A stretch of DNA of 64,000 bases from CAWATZ01 sp963784995 (GTDB lineage Bacteria; Planctomycetota; Planctomycetia; Gemmatales; Gemmataceae): assembly GCA_963784995.1 (NCBI GenBank), contig CAWATZ010000013.1, positions 310,001 through 374,000 of the forward strand, in the 5' to 3' direction. Below are positions 34,501 to 42,002 of this stretch, piece by piece. The position numbers and the translations under genes are program-made. Every line of letters begins with the position of its first letter. Positions within the stretch are counted from its first letter, which is position 1. The notes under the pieces were generated by a model. That model saw nothing but the letters and a program-made list of their open reading frames with translations, ran no database searches and had not been told where the DNA came from.

Positions 34501-35288
34501 CGGGCCGACGCGGCCACGAAGGCCTGGTCCTTGCGGGATTCGTCCGCCTGGACTTCGGCCCTCTGGTAGCGTTGCTCCAACTCTTTCAGGCGCTCGTTGT
34601 ACTCCTGGCGCACTCGGAGGTTCTCATTCCATTCCGCCTGGGCCGCCTCCCGCGTGGGAACGCCGGCCGAGGCCAGCAGGGCCGTCTGATCGGCCTCCTC
34701 TCCCGCCGCGGGCGCGACTGGGACCACCCCGGGCGGAGCCGGGATTCCCGCCGGCTGGGGCGGCAGCTCGGGTCGGGCCGGGGTGAAGTGCCGCCAGCCG
34801 TGGACGCCCAGCAGCAGGTCCAGGGCCTGGGCTGCCTTGGGGTGCGTCCCCAGCAGCACGTCGCCATATTCCAGATCGTCCGACTTCTTGACGTCACTGG
34901 TGAGCAGGAAATGCGTCGGCATGGTCCGGGCCGTCTTCTCGTCGGCCAGGGTAATGACGCTCTTATCGACCACGGCCACCGCCAGCACCGCCGGGGCGAA
35001 CGCCTCCTCCTCGTTGCGCGACTCCAGGTTGACACGGACCTTGTCGCCCGGAACGTAGCGCGGCCGATCCGGCTTGATCGCCAGGTGCAATTGCTCCGTC
35101 TGCTGCCGGTAAATCAGCCGCTCGGCTCGCGGCACCAGCGGCAGCCGGCCAGCGCCCGGAGCCTGCTTCTCGTACACCGTCACCCGGCAGACGCCGCCCG
35201 CGCCGGGTTGAGCTTGATCTCGGTTTCGCTTTGCTTCGCCTTGCCGGGGCTCGACAGGGAAGCCGATCCCAGCAGCTGGCCCCGGCAA
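31536..35288 (-). CDS. Alpha-2-macroglobulin family protein, C-terminal portion with thioester
   Basis: The back ~1230 residues of a bacterial alpha-2-macroglobulin. It contains MG-type beta domains (DRPRYVPGDKVRVNLESRN), a long low-complexity insert with two hydrophobic helices (VVAILGVLVVLAALAITLGQ and YAVGAGCALLLLVVVGLP), the thioester motif GCFEQT near 33000-33015 (Cys and Gln both present), and the alpha-alpha toroid thioester domain (EALTAYGLLQFRD, GGFGSTQATILALKALIG). Thioester forms trap proteases covalently. Its first real residues follow from the frame of 35180-37201 by one missing base near 35203-35208; text upstream of that in this frame is not genuine protein. Confidence 0.88.
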   Translation of the reverse strand: MPGPAAGIGFPVEPRQGEAKRNRDQAQPGAGGVCRVTVYEKQAPGAGRLPLVPRAERLIYRQQTEQLHLAIKPDRPRYVPGDKVRVNLESRNEEEAFAPAVLAVAVVDKSVITLADEKTARTMPTHFLLTSDVKKSDDLEYGDVLLGTHPKAAQALDLLLGVHGWRHFTPARPELPPQPAGIPAPPGVVPVAPAAGEEADQTALLASAGVPTREAAQAEWNENLRVRQEYNERLKELEQRYQRAEVQADESRKDQAFVAASARLQKYHRTFEEARRLTLPVVAILGVLVVLAALAITLGQSLRQALPCYAVGAGCALLLLVVVGLPQGHQGAGGAQQVAQLWKPAEENLDHPDVAIDPAAPEKGEAPTLARDKHADKKPRALGDFERAGTGVEMRRLPVPGMPVPTAAPPMLGPPGEHLLKAKVDQGRMRGGPGGVGDAKEGKDVLRQLNKPGEAQQFKQAEAFRGFDDGKKAEPKAGLPFADRPGQPGMGGGGKGFGGRFRPDVMEKDKRMEQARGPQQAVFPASVVREYAHQRHGSPELRSDFAETLFWHPALVLADGKTQFAFELCDSATSFQVLVFGHSLDGRLGTATYEIESRLPFTVQPKVPLEVTSSDRIAIPLTISNNTDQKRTVSVTLEESKGLDLKQENRSAEATIDPESARRRLFRFQPTLKEGEAALVFKGQMKGFAPDTIRMPIRVVPEGFPFIGSQSDLLEQSALVRINLPETWIKGTLKVQANVYPSTLSDLQKGLESLLREPHGCFEQTSTSNYPNLLILDYLRESDQSKPAVEARARDLLTRGYQKLTSFECTNTGKNKREGYEWFGGTAPAHEALTAYGLLQFRDLTRVQDVDRQMLERTRQYLLSRRDGKGGFLRNPRALDTFGRAPDHITAAYIVWALTESGPEDDLSVELKALSERATGSKDPYFLALVANSQINRAQTQAGVALLKKVAELQKPEGSLQAEYTSITGSGGRDLEIETTALAVLGWLKANTGEFKKPLDKAISWIGKQRGGYGGFGSTQATILALKALIGFAKANKRTPEAGELTLLVDERKAASVKFPAGVAETLTLNLDEAEKHLKPGMNKVRVEITGKNTFPYTLSWTYQTLRPASAENCTVKLATTLAKTELNEGDVVRLNVTVTNASDKGQGMTTAIVGLPSGLNVPEDQKQLREYVRLPEKGRPLVDMFEIRGRELVLYWRDLGPNQKIELPVDLIARVPGEYSGPASRAYLYYNADHKHWIEPLKVLIKAKE

Positions 35289-37201
35289 GTCACGCCTATG
35301 ACCAGCTCGCTCGGCTTGGCGGTCTGCACGCGCACCTTGAGCGCTTGCCGGGCCGTGATCTGGCCCTCATCGACCTGCAGCACCACGCCTTCTTCCAGCG
35401 GCACCGGCAGCGTAATCGGCTTCTCGATCCCCTTCGGCGAATCGATCCGCACCTGATAGGCCTTGCCGGCGGTGGGCGTGAACTCGAACCGGCCCATGCC
35501 CTGGTTGATGCCCGGCTCCTTGTCGTCGCTCAGCGTCTGGACGGTCACGCCCAGCGGCTTGCCGTCCTCGAGCAGTTCGCCCTTGATGTCGGCCGGCTTG
35601 CCCAGCGGCGTCCGGGCCTGGAAGTAAACGCGATTGCTCAGCCCGGCAACCAGCTCGCCGCCCTCGGGGAAGAACTCCAGCTGCATTGCCTTGACCACGA
35701 TCGGCAGCGGCCGCAGCAGTGTCTCGGTGTTGCCGCCGTCGTCGAACTTGACGCCCAGGCTCGCTTGCCCCTTCTCGATCTTCGCCGGCAGCTTGAACCG
35801 GACGGTGACCTTGCCGTCGCTGTCGGTCTGGAAGCGGATCGGCTGCTCGCTGGCCTCGCCCCGGGCGTTGTAAGTCTGGCCATCGATCTGCACCGTCACC
35901 TCGACGGGACGGTCCTTGACCGGGCCGCCGTCGGCACGGTTGGCCTTGCATAGGGCCTGGACCTCGTCACCGGGACCGAAGGTCTTGCGGTTGAAGTCCA
36001 GCTCCTTGTTCAGCCGGGGCTTCTGGTAGCGGTTGACCACGAACTTGCGCTGCTGGACCGGGAAGCGGTTGCCGACCTCGCGCACTTCCAGCACGTACTC
36101 GCCGCCGGGAGCATCCTCGGGCAGGTGGAACTCACCCGAGCCGATGCCACGGATCGGCTTGCCATCCGGGCCCTGGACCAGGGGGCCGTTCCAGGCCTCC
36201 TTCAGACGGAGGTGATTGCCCGCTTGCTCGATCAGCTGCCGGGCCCCGGTCGGGGTCACGACGGTGTACTGGAACTGCAGCTCTTCCTGGGCCGGCCGAT
36301 GGCTGGAGCGCTCCAGCGTCAGCGAGCGGAACCAGACCTTCTCGCCCGGCTGGTACATCGGCTTGTCGGTCGCCAGGTGCGTGACGTAGGCCGGCGTGGT
36401 CACCGGCAGCGTCTCGTACAGCTGGGCCGAGTAGCTGCCCTTGCGCGAAGCGGACACCACCAGCGACAGAGGCAGGTTCGGCTGGGAGAACAGTTTGCCG
36501 GGCACGGTCAGTTGATACTCGCCCTCGGCCAGGCGCCGCACCGGCAGGCTTTCAGTCGCTCCCAGGCCGGCTCCGTTCTGGGGGCTGTCGGCCTTGACGG
36601 TCAGGTCCGAGTCCAGGGGCATGCCCTCGAGGTTGCGCGTGTGAATGCGAAACTCGGCCGGCACTCCCGCCGCGAGCATGGGCGGACCTTCCATCTGGAC
36701 CGCCACCTGTTTCTCGCGGATCTGGTCCTTGACCTGCTCCAGCTGGTTGTCGCGCTCCTGGGGGGCCTGGCGCAGCTTCTGGGCCGCGTCGTTCATCTCC
36801 GAGCGCAGCTGAGCCAGGGCGGCCTCGCGCTCCTGGACGGCCTGACCGGTCGTGGAGTAGTCGCGGATCACCACCGCCGCGGGGATGGCCAGGGTCGCTC
36901 CGACCAGGATCGCCGCGGCCATCGCCCAGCGCTGCCAGGTGCGGAGGGGACGCCGGGCCGGTTTCCTGGTCGGCAGGGGCACCACGACCGGGGTCTCGCT
37001 CGGCGGCTGGAAGGTCACCTGGGGGAACTCCAGGCGCGCGGCCGCCGCCAGCAGGTGCTGCTGTTCCTGGGCCTGTTTCAAGGCGGCCTGACAGCCGGGA
37101 CAGCCGGCCAGGTGTTCCTCGAACTGCTGACGCTCGCTCTCGTCGAGGAGGTCGTACAGGTTCTCCAGCATCTGGCCCTGACAGGTTTCGCAGTTGCGCA
37201 T
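35180..37201 (-). CDS. Alpha-2-macroglobulin, N-terminal portion fused to an anti-sigma zinc finger
   Basis: 673 residues. The N-terminus is a zinc-finger anti-sigma-like module: MRNCETCQGQMLENLYDLLD, then HLAGCPGCQAALKQAQ, giving a CxxC/HxxxCxxC-like set. A membrane helix follows (WAMAAAILVGATLAIPAAVV), then a short coiled coil, then macroglobulin domains (DKPMYQPGEKVWFRSLTLE, QLEFFPEGGELVAGLSNRVY). The frame ends ETEIKLNPARAASAG; adding one base continues it into GGVCRVTVYEKQAPG of the next segment, giving one ~1890-residue membrane-anchored protein. The ECF sigma gene ends 68 bases upstream, so the cytoplasmic zinc finger probably binds that sigma factor. Confidence 0.88.
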   Translation of the reverse strand: MRNCETCQGQMLENLYDLLDESERQQFEEHLAGCPGCQAALKQAQEQQHLLAAAARLEFPQVTFQPPSETPVVVPLPTRKPARRPLRTWQRWAMAAAILVGATLAIPAAVVIRDYSTTGQAVQEREAALAQLRSEMNDAAQKLRQAPQERDNQLEQVKDQIREKQVAVQMEGPPMLAAGVPAEFRIHTRNLEGMPLDSDLTVKADSPQNGAGLGATESLPVRRLAEGEYQLTVPGKLFSQPNLPLSLVVSASRKGSYSAQLYETLPVTTPAYVTHLATDKPMYQPGEKVWFRSLTLERSSHRPAQEELQFQYTVVTPTGARQLIEQAGNHLRLKEAWNGPLVQGPDGKPIRGIGSGEFHLPEDAPGGEYVLEVREVGNRFPVQQRKFVVNRYQKPRLNKELDFNRKTFGPGDEVQALCKANRADGGPVKDRPVEVTVQIDGQTYNARGEASEQPIRFQTDSDGKVTVRFKLPAKIEKGQASLGVKFDDGGNTETLLRPLPIVVKAMQLEFFPEGGELVAGLSNRVYFQARTPLGKPADIKGELLEDGKPLGVTVQTLSDDKEPGINQGMGRFEFTPTAGKAYQVRIDSPKGIEKPITLPVPLEEGVVLQVDEGQITARQALKVRVQTAKPSELVIGVTCRGQLLGSASLSSPGKAKQSETEIKLNPARAASAG

Positions 37202-37269
37202 CGGTCACTCCATCGCGGCTCGCGCCGCGTTCAATGTTCCTCACGCACGTGGGGAAGAGGCGTAGTTCT

Positions 37270-37827
37270 TCAGGCGCCCAGCACCTTGCGCAGTTTTTGC
37301 AGTGCGCTGCGCATCTGGGTCTTGATCGTTCCCACCGGGCGCTTGGACAGCTCGGCGATCTGCTCGTAGGTCAGCTCGCCGTTCTGCCGCAGCAGAAAGA
37401 CTTCCTTTTCCTCGGGGCGCAGATCCATCAGGGCGGTGCGCAGCTGCTGCAAGGACTCCTGGTCCTCGATGGCCTGGATGGGTAATACGGTTTCGACCAT
37501 TGGCATGGACTCGGCTCCCACAAGGGGCTTGACCCGCCGACGCCAGGCGCTGCGCTGCAGGTCCTTGGCGGCGTTCAGTGCCACCCGGAAGATCCAGGCC
37601 CGCAGGTTCTGCACCTCGGGCAGGCCTTCCTGGGTGCGCCAGCAGCGCAGGAACGCTTCCTGGGCCACGTCCTGGGCGTCTTCCGCATGGCCCAGGACAA
37701 AACAAAGGGTGCTGACCAGCTCGTCGCGGATCTCCGTGAAGGTCCGTAACAGCAGCTCAACGCCTGGCGTTGTCACGGAATTGGAGGTCATCAGCTGCCC
37801 AGGCACCCTTGTGGCAGGTCTGCTCAT
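37270..37827 (-). CDS. ECF-type RNA polymerase sigma factor
   Basis: 185 residues. Region 2: LVSTLCFVLGHAEDAQDVAQ, then EAFLRCWRTQEGLPEVQNLR and AWIFRVALNAAKDLQR. Region 4: LMDLRPEEKEVFLLRQNGEL, then TYEQIAELSKRPVGTIKTQM and RSALQKLRKVLGA. I start at ATG 37827, which has agggtga 7 bases upstream; an ATG at 37791 is an alternative. It is immediately upstream of, and co-directional with, the macroglobulin gene whose N-terminus is an anti-sigma finger, the standard sigma/anti-sigma order. Confidence 0.92.
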   Translation of the reverse strand: MSRPATRVPGQLMTSNSVTTPGVELLLRTFTEIRDELVSTLCFVLGHAEDAQDVAQEAFLRCWRTQEGLPEVQNLRAWIFRVALNAAKDLQRSAWRRRVKPLVGAESMPMVETVLPIQAIEDQESLQQLRTALMDLRPEEKEVFLLRQNGELTYEQIAELSKRPVGTIKTQMRSALQKLRKVLGA

Positions 37828-38385
37828 ACCGTCACCCTGATAGACGAGAACGACGGAGGGGTGGATTGCTCCCAACCGCAAAGATTTTTGTCGCTGCCTT
37901 TCCGTCAAGGCCATTCCACGGCCAGAAGCGTGAGCCGCCCGGAGTTGTTCGCCCGCGCCCTTACCCCAGGCATTTCCCTTCCAGCCTAACCATCCCGGAT
38001 CACCTCGACAAGGAGTTTCCCCGTCAGGTCCGGCAGCAGGCCGCCTCCCAGCGGACTCGCGATCTCAACGCCTTTCCCTTGCCTTTCGTTGGCAGTCTTG
38101 CCGTTAACCGAGAAATAACCCTCCCAATCGTCTCCAACCGCCCACATTTGAAGCGACCCAGATTGTATAAATTACATATTTTCTCCAATTTACTATTGCA
38201 ATACTTACAAACCGAGTTTATTATCAAACCAAGTTACCCAGTTTACCAAAAGGACCTAAAGCTCGGGTCTTTTCCACTTTTCGGATTCATCCGGGATTCG
38301 GGTTTGCCCGGTTGAGAGGTTGTCTCTCGTCTTCGAGAGTTGTTGACTACCCCTTGTTTTCACCACGTGAGAGGAGTGAAGGACA
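37828..38385. other. Divergent promoter region with an AT-rich stretch
   Basis: 558 bases without a gene between the sigma factor and the TIGR03000-like gene. Bases about 38150-38240 are strikingly AT-rich for this window (tataaattacatattttct, ttactattgcaatacttac). gagaggagtgaagg just before 38386 is the ribosome site of the next gene. I see no clear DnaA boxes and no small ORF. Confidence 0.6.
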
Positions 38386-39108
38386 ATGTATTCGGTTGTT
38401 CTGCTGATGGCCTTGACGACTGGCGGCGAGAACCCCAACTTCTTCTTTGGTTGCGGGTGCTGTGGCTGCTGTGGCTGCAGTAGCTGTGGTTGCTGGGGTG
38501 GCGGTTGTGGTTGCTGGGGCAGCTGCGGTTGCTGCGGTTGCTACAGCTCCTGCGGTTGCTGTGGTTGCTGGGGTGGCTACTCGAGCTGCAGCTACTACGG
38601 CTGCTCCAGCTATTGTGGTTGCTACAGCTACTGTGGTTGCGGTTGCTATAGCTGCGGTTACTCCAGCTGTGGCTGCTACGGCTGCGGTTGCTGCGGTTGC
38701 TACAGTTCCTGTGGTTGCAGCTGCTACAGCTGCGGCTCCTACAGCTGTGGCTACTCCAGCTGCGGTTGCTGCGGTTGCTGCGGATGCAGCTGCGGTTACG
38801 CGGCTCCCATGATGAGCGCTCCGGCCCACCATGCCTCCGCCACGACTTCCAACACGGCCACCCTGGTTGTGACCCTGCCCGAGAACGCCAAGCTGATGAT
38901 CGACGATCAGCCGACCAAGTCCACCTCGGGCGTTCGCACCTTCGCCACTCCGGAACTGGAGCCCGGCAAGACCTTCAAGTACACCCTGAAGGCCGAGGTT
39001 CCGGTCGCCGGTAAGACCGAAATCGTCACCCGCGAGGTCCAGGTCCGCGCCGGTGAAGAGACCAAAGTGACCCTGAGCCTGCCGGCCCCCGCTGTGGCCG
39101 CCCGCTAA
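38386..39108 (+). CDS. TIGR03000-like protein with Cys/Gly/Tyr/Ser-rich N-terminus
   Basis: 240 residues. After a short opening (MYSVVLLMALTTGGENPNFF) comes about 120 residues made almost wholly of Cys, Gly, Ser and Tyr with Trp (patterns GCCGCYSSCGC, YSCGYSSCGC), holding roughly 50 cysteines. The C-terminal ~90 residues (TLVVTLPENAKLMIDDQPTK, FATPELEPGKTFKYTLKAEV) match the planctomycete TIGR03000 domain. The Cys tract is encoded by a tgtggctgc/tacagc-type short repeat and could form a disulfide-crosslinked surface material or bind metal; neither is shown. A strong terminator follows. Confidence 0.85.
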   Translation: MYSVVLLMALTTGGENPNFFFGCGCCGCCGCSSCGCWGGGCGCWGSCGCCGCYSSCGCCGCWGGYSSCSYYGCSSYCGCYSYCGCGCYSCGYSSCGCYGCGCCGCYSSCGCSCYSCGSYSCGYSSCGCCGCCGCSCGYAAPMMSAPAHHASATTSNTATLVVTLPENAKLMIDDQPTKSTSGVRTFATPELEPGKTFKYTLKAEVPVAGKTEIVTREVQVRAGEETKVTLSLPAPAVAAR

Positions 39109-39148
39109 CGAAACGCAAGACCGCTGACCCACGTACTGAGGACGACGG

Positions 39149-39180
39149 CACTCCCGGGGTAACACCCGGGAGTGTCGTTT
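39149..39180. terminator. Rho-independent terminator
   Basis: Stem cactcccggg (39149-39158) pairs with cccgggagtg (39165-39174), followed by tcgttttc. It terminates the TIGR03000-like gene and may also serve the convergent dnaA, whose stop is at 39181-39183. Confidence 0.85.
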
Positions 39181-40671
39181 TCAGCGCAGCAATTCGCGCT
39201 CGACGCGCTCCACAAGCTCCCGCACCCGGATGGGGCGTTCCCCCAGGGCCAGCTCGCTGTCTTCCTGCAGCCACTGGCGGACCTTTTTCTCGGCGGCGAC
39301 CGCCGTGCTGTGGTTGCGCTGGCCAAAGTGCCCGCCGATGGCGGCGTAGGACGCCGCCGTATGCTTGCGGGCCAGGAACATGGCCACCATGCGCGGATGG
39401 CTGATCGCCCAGGCCCGGTTCTTCGATTGCAGCGCTCCCGCCTCCAGCCGCAAGACCTGACAGACGACCCGATCCACGTCCAGTACCTGCACCACGCGCA
39501 CCGCATGGCGCAGCAGGTCGGACAGGGCCTCCCGGGCCAGCAGCACGTCGATGGGCCGGTTCGTTACCCGGCTGTAGTGACGCAGGCTGTGCAGGGCCCC
39601 TTCCAGCTCGCGGACGTTGCCGCGCAGCTGCGCGGCCAGGTAACGCAGCACTTCGTCGGGAATGGGCCGGCCCCCGCTGGACTGTGCCTTGACCTGAAGG
39701 AGCAGAAGGCGCGTGTCGGCGTCCGGCGGCAGCAGGCTCCAGATGGCACCGCCAAGAAGCCGGTCGGTCAGTTCGGGGGTGAAGTCGTCGGCCAGGCGCG
39801 GATGGCAGTCGCAGGTCAGCACCAGCTGCCGGCCATCGGCCAGGAGAGCGTCGAAGGTGTGCAGGAACTCTTCCTGAGTGGCCCGCTTGCTGGCCAGGAA
39901 GTGCAGGTCGTCAACGAGCAGGGCGTCGCACTCGCGGAACTGCCGGCGAAAGGCCGACAGCTTGCTGAGACGCATCGCCTGCACAAAGCGATTGGTGAAG
40001 TCCTCGCTGGTGATGAAGGTCACGCGCCAGTCCGGCCGATGGCGGCGCAGACCGCCGTAGATCCCTTCGAGCAGATGGGTCTTGCCGGTGCCGACCGGAC
40101 CGTGCAGGACCAGCGGATTGACGCCCAGGCCTGGCTCCTCGACAACACTCATGGCAGCTGCGTAAGCGACGCGATTGCAGGGCCCGACCACGAACTCGGA
40201 CAGGCGGCGCCAGCGTCGAGCCCGGTCCGGTCCCTTCCCGGCCGGCCGGTCTGGCTGGGGTTCCGTTGCTTTGGGGGAAGCCGGTGCCGCTTCGGAGCGG
40301 TAGCCGGGTTGCGCGGGTGTCCGTTCGGATGCTCGGGAGCGCTTTTCCGGCCTGGGTGGGGGAGGAGGATTCTCCGTCTTGAGGACCTCGGCCTGTTCCC
40401 GGCGGGCCTCCTGGAACAGCTCGGGATCGATCTGGAAGCGAACCTGCATGGGCCGGCCGAAGACTTCCTGGGCGGCGACGGCGACGGGCTGGGCGAAGGT
40501 GCGGCTCAGCCATTCCTCGAAGTGGCGGTTGGGCACGCCCACCCGCAGTTGCTCTTCCTCCCAGGAAAAGCGCGTGTGTCCCTCGAACCAGAGCTTGAAG
40601 CGAGGACCACCGATGTGCCGGGCGATGGCCTGCTCCAGTGCGGCCACCACCTCCGTCTCACAGATAACCAC
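39181..40671 (-). CDS. dnaA: Chromosomal replication initiator DnaA
   Basis: 496 residues. Domain I (1-85), a Pro/Arg-rich linker (NPPPPPRPEKRS), AAA+ domain with Walker A GPVGTGKTHLL (191-201) and Walker B ALLVDDLHFLA (250-260), then sensor segments and the DNA-binding domain IV with the signature HFGQRNHSTAVAAEKKV near the C-terminus. It initiates replication by binding DnaA boxes at oriC. No dnaN, recF or gyrB is next to it, unlike many bacteria, which is usual in planctomycetes. Other AAA+ DnaA-like loaders (Hda, DnaC) lack both domain I and the domain IV signature, so this is the initiator or a full-length paralogue. Confidence 0.93.
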   Translation of the reverse strand: MVICETEVVAALEQAIARHIGGPRFKLWFEGHTRFSWEEEQLRVGVPNRHFEEWLSRTFAQPVAVAAQEVFGRPMQVRFQIDPELFQEARREQAEVLKTENPPPPPRPEKRSRASERTPAQPGYRSEAAPASPKATEPQPDRPAGKGPDRARRWRRLSEFVVGPCNRVAYAAAMSVVEEPGLGVNPLVLHGPVGTGKTHLLEGIYGGLRRHRPDWRVTFITSEDFTNRFVQAMRLSKLSAFRRQFRECDALLVDDLHFLASKRATQEEFLHTFDALLADGRQLVLTCDCHPRLADDFTPELTDRLLGGAIWSLLPPDADTRLLLLQVKAQSSGGRPIPDEVLRYLAAQLRGNVRELEGALHSLRHYSRVTNRPIDVLLAREALSDLLRHAVRVVQVLDVDRVVCQVLRLEAGALQSKNRAWAISHPRMVAMFLARKHTAASYAAIGGHFGQRNHSTAVAAEKKVRQWLQEDSELALGERPIRVRELVERVERELLR

Positions 40672-40884
40672 GGGCTCCCCCGGTGCGCTGCGTCATCCAC
40701 GAAGTGCGACATCCCGGTCGGAGAGTTACCCTCCCTGTTGCAAAGCACGCAATTGTAACCCACCCATCGGTGCGGGCAACTGTTCAGCGATCCGCAAAGG
40801 AGATTTTCCCGCGCCGGCCGGCGGCAAGAGAGGGCCAGGGAGCAAAGCTGCGATTGCGAGAAAACCCGGAACGGCAGGCAGCCG

Positions 40885-41805
40885 TCATGGATTCGGCCAG
40901 ATCGCCAGCAGCACCTCCCGGCGGTCGTGGTCCTCGAAACCCAGCGAATGATAGAGTTGCTGGGCGGGTGTGTTCCGGCCATCGACGCTGAGCGTCATCT
41001 GGGGTGCGCCTGCCAGGCGGGCCTCGAGCATGACGTGCAGCATCATGCTCCGGCCAAAACCCTGCCGGCGTGCTCCCGGGACGACGCCGAGATAGGACAG
41101 GTCCCAGTCGCCGGTGTCCGGCTGCGGCGAGGTGATGATCACGCCCACCGGTTCGCCCTGGCGACTGACCAGCCACCAGCGGCGCGGATCGAACAGTCCC
41201 TGGGCTTGATGGCCGGCCAGGACCTCGTCGCTGGTCCGGGCCCCGGACACCTCGGGACAATCCAGCGAGTCCTGGTAACTCCGCAGCAAGACCTCCTGAA
41301 ACAGCGCGCGCTCCACCTCCGCGAAGGTGCGGAACTGCAAGCGGGAATCGTCGCCCAGGTGCGCGGAACTCAATTGCAGGTCGTGGCGCAACTGCAGGAG
41401 CTGGCAGACGTGCTGAAACCCATGGCGCAGCAGGGGCTCGCCCAGGGCCAGTTCGGCGGGGATCAGCAAGGACTGGGTCAGCTTGACGCCGCGCTGGCGG
41501 AGCCAGGCACAGGCATGGCGGATGAGGCGGTCTTCCCGATCGCGGGCACCGGCTTCGATCAGGACGCGGGGCGGCCAGAGCAGGGCCGTGGCCCCGCCGA
41601 CCGGCTGGCACAGGAGCATCCCCGTCAAGTGAGCGCCCTCGTCCAGGACGATCACGCCTTCGGGGTTGATCTCGCCACGGCGCAGCAGTCCCAGGGCGTT
41701 GTCGATGCGAAACGCGGCCTCGTCCGGGTCGAGGAACCCGAAGAGAAACTCGAAGGCCCGGGCCCACTCGTCGGGCCAGGCCGGCCGGGCCTCCGGGAAT
41801 CGCAT
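40885..41805 (-). CDS. GNAT-family acetyltransferase
   Basis: 306 residues. The C-terminal GNAT fold is clear: WDLSYLGVVPGARRQGFGRS (motif A with the acetyl-CoA pyrophosphate loop RRQGFG) and NTPAQQLYHSLGFEDHDRRE (motif B). The first half looks like a second, degenerate GNAT-like module (VIVLDEGAHLTGMLLCQPVG). I start at ATG 41805 because agagg precedes it; the frame extends further upstream but reads antisense text. The substrate is unknown. Confidence 0.85.
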   Translation of the reverse strand: MRFPEARPAWPDEWARAFEFLFGFLDPDEAAFRIDNALGLLRRGEINPEGVIVLDEGAHLTGMLLCQPVGGATALLWPPRVLIEAGARDREDRLIRHACAWLRQRGVKLTQSLLIPAELALGEPLLRHGFQHVCQLLQLRHDLQLSSAHLGDDSRLQFRTFAEVERALFQEVLLRSYQDSLDCPEVSGARTSDEVLAGHQAQGLFDPRRWWLVSRQGEPVGVIITSPQPDTGDWDLSYLGVVPGARRQGFGRSMMLHVMLEARLAGAPQMTLSVDGRNTPAQQLYHSLGFEDHDRREVLLAIWPNP

Positions 41806-41874
41806 GGGGAGAACCTCTGTCGTGGCTTCTTCCTGGTGATTGTAAAGCAACCACCGCCGGTCTGCAAATGCCCG

Positions 41875-41985
41875 CCGAGCCGCGCACGCAGCGCATTGGC
41901 CGAGCCGCGCACGCAGCGGAGCGGAGTAAGCGGCCCTCCGGGCTCCCGGGCCGCTTACTCCGCTGCGCTGCGTGCGCGGCTCGGC
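41875..41985. repeat. Palindrome with an extra tandem half-arm
   Basis: Left arm 41899-41934 and right arm 41949-41985 are inverted copies (core gccgagccgcgcacgcagcg). A further partial copy of the left arm lies at 41875-41894. Located between the acetyltransferase start and the end of the next minus-strand gene. Confidence 0.8.
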
Positions 41986-42002
41986 AGCAATGGGATGACC
42001 GC

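Noticed and set aside
37828..38385. Replication origin in the AT-rich gap
   Set aside because: AT-rich, but no DnaA boxes that I can identify; kept only as an observation.
38447..38812. Ala/Val-rich frame within the Cys-rich gene
   Set aside because: Another frame of the same short nucleotide repeat; the frame with the TIGR03000 tail is the real one.
40672..40884. Small genes upstream of dnaA
   Set aside because: Frames here lack ribosome sites and recognisable content.
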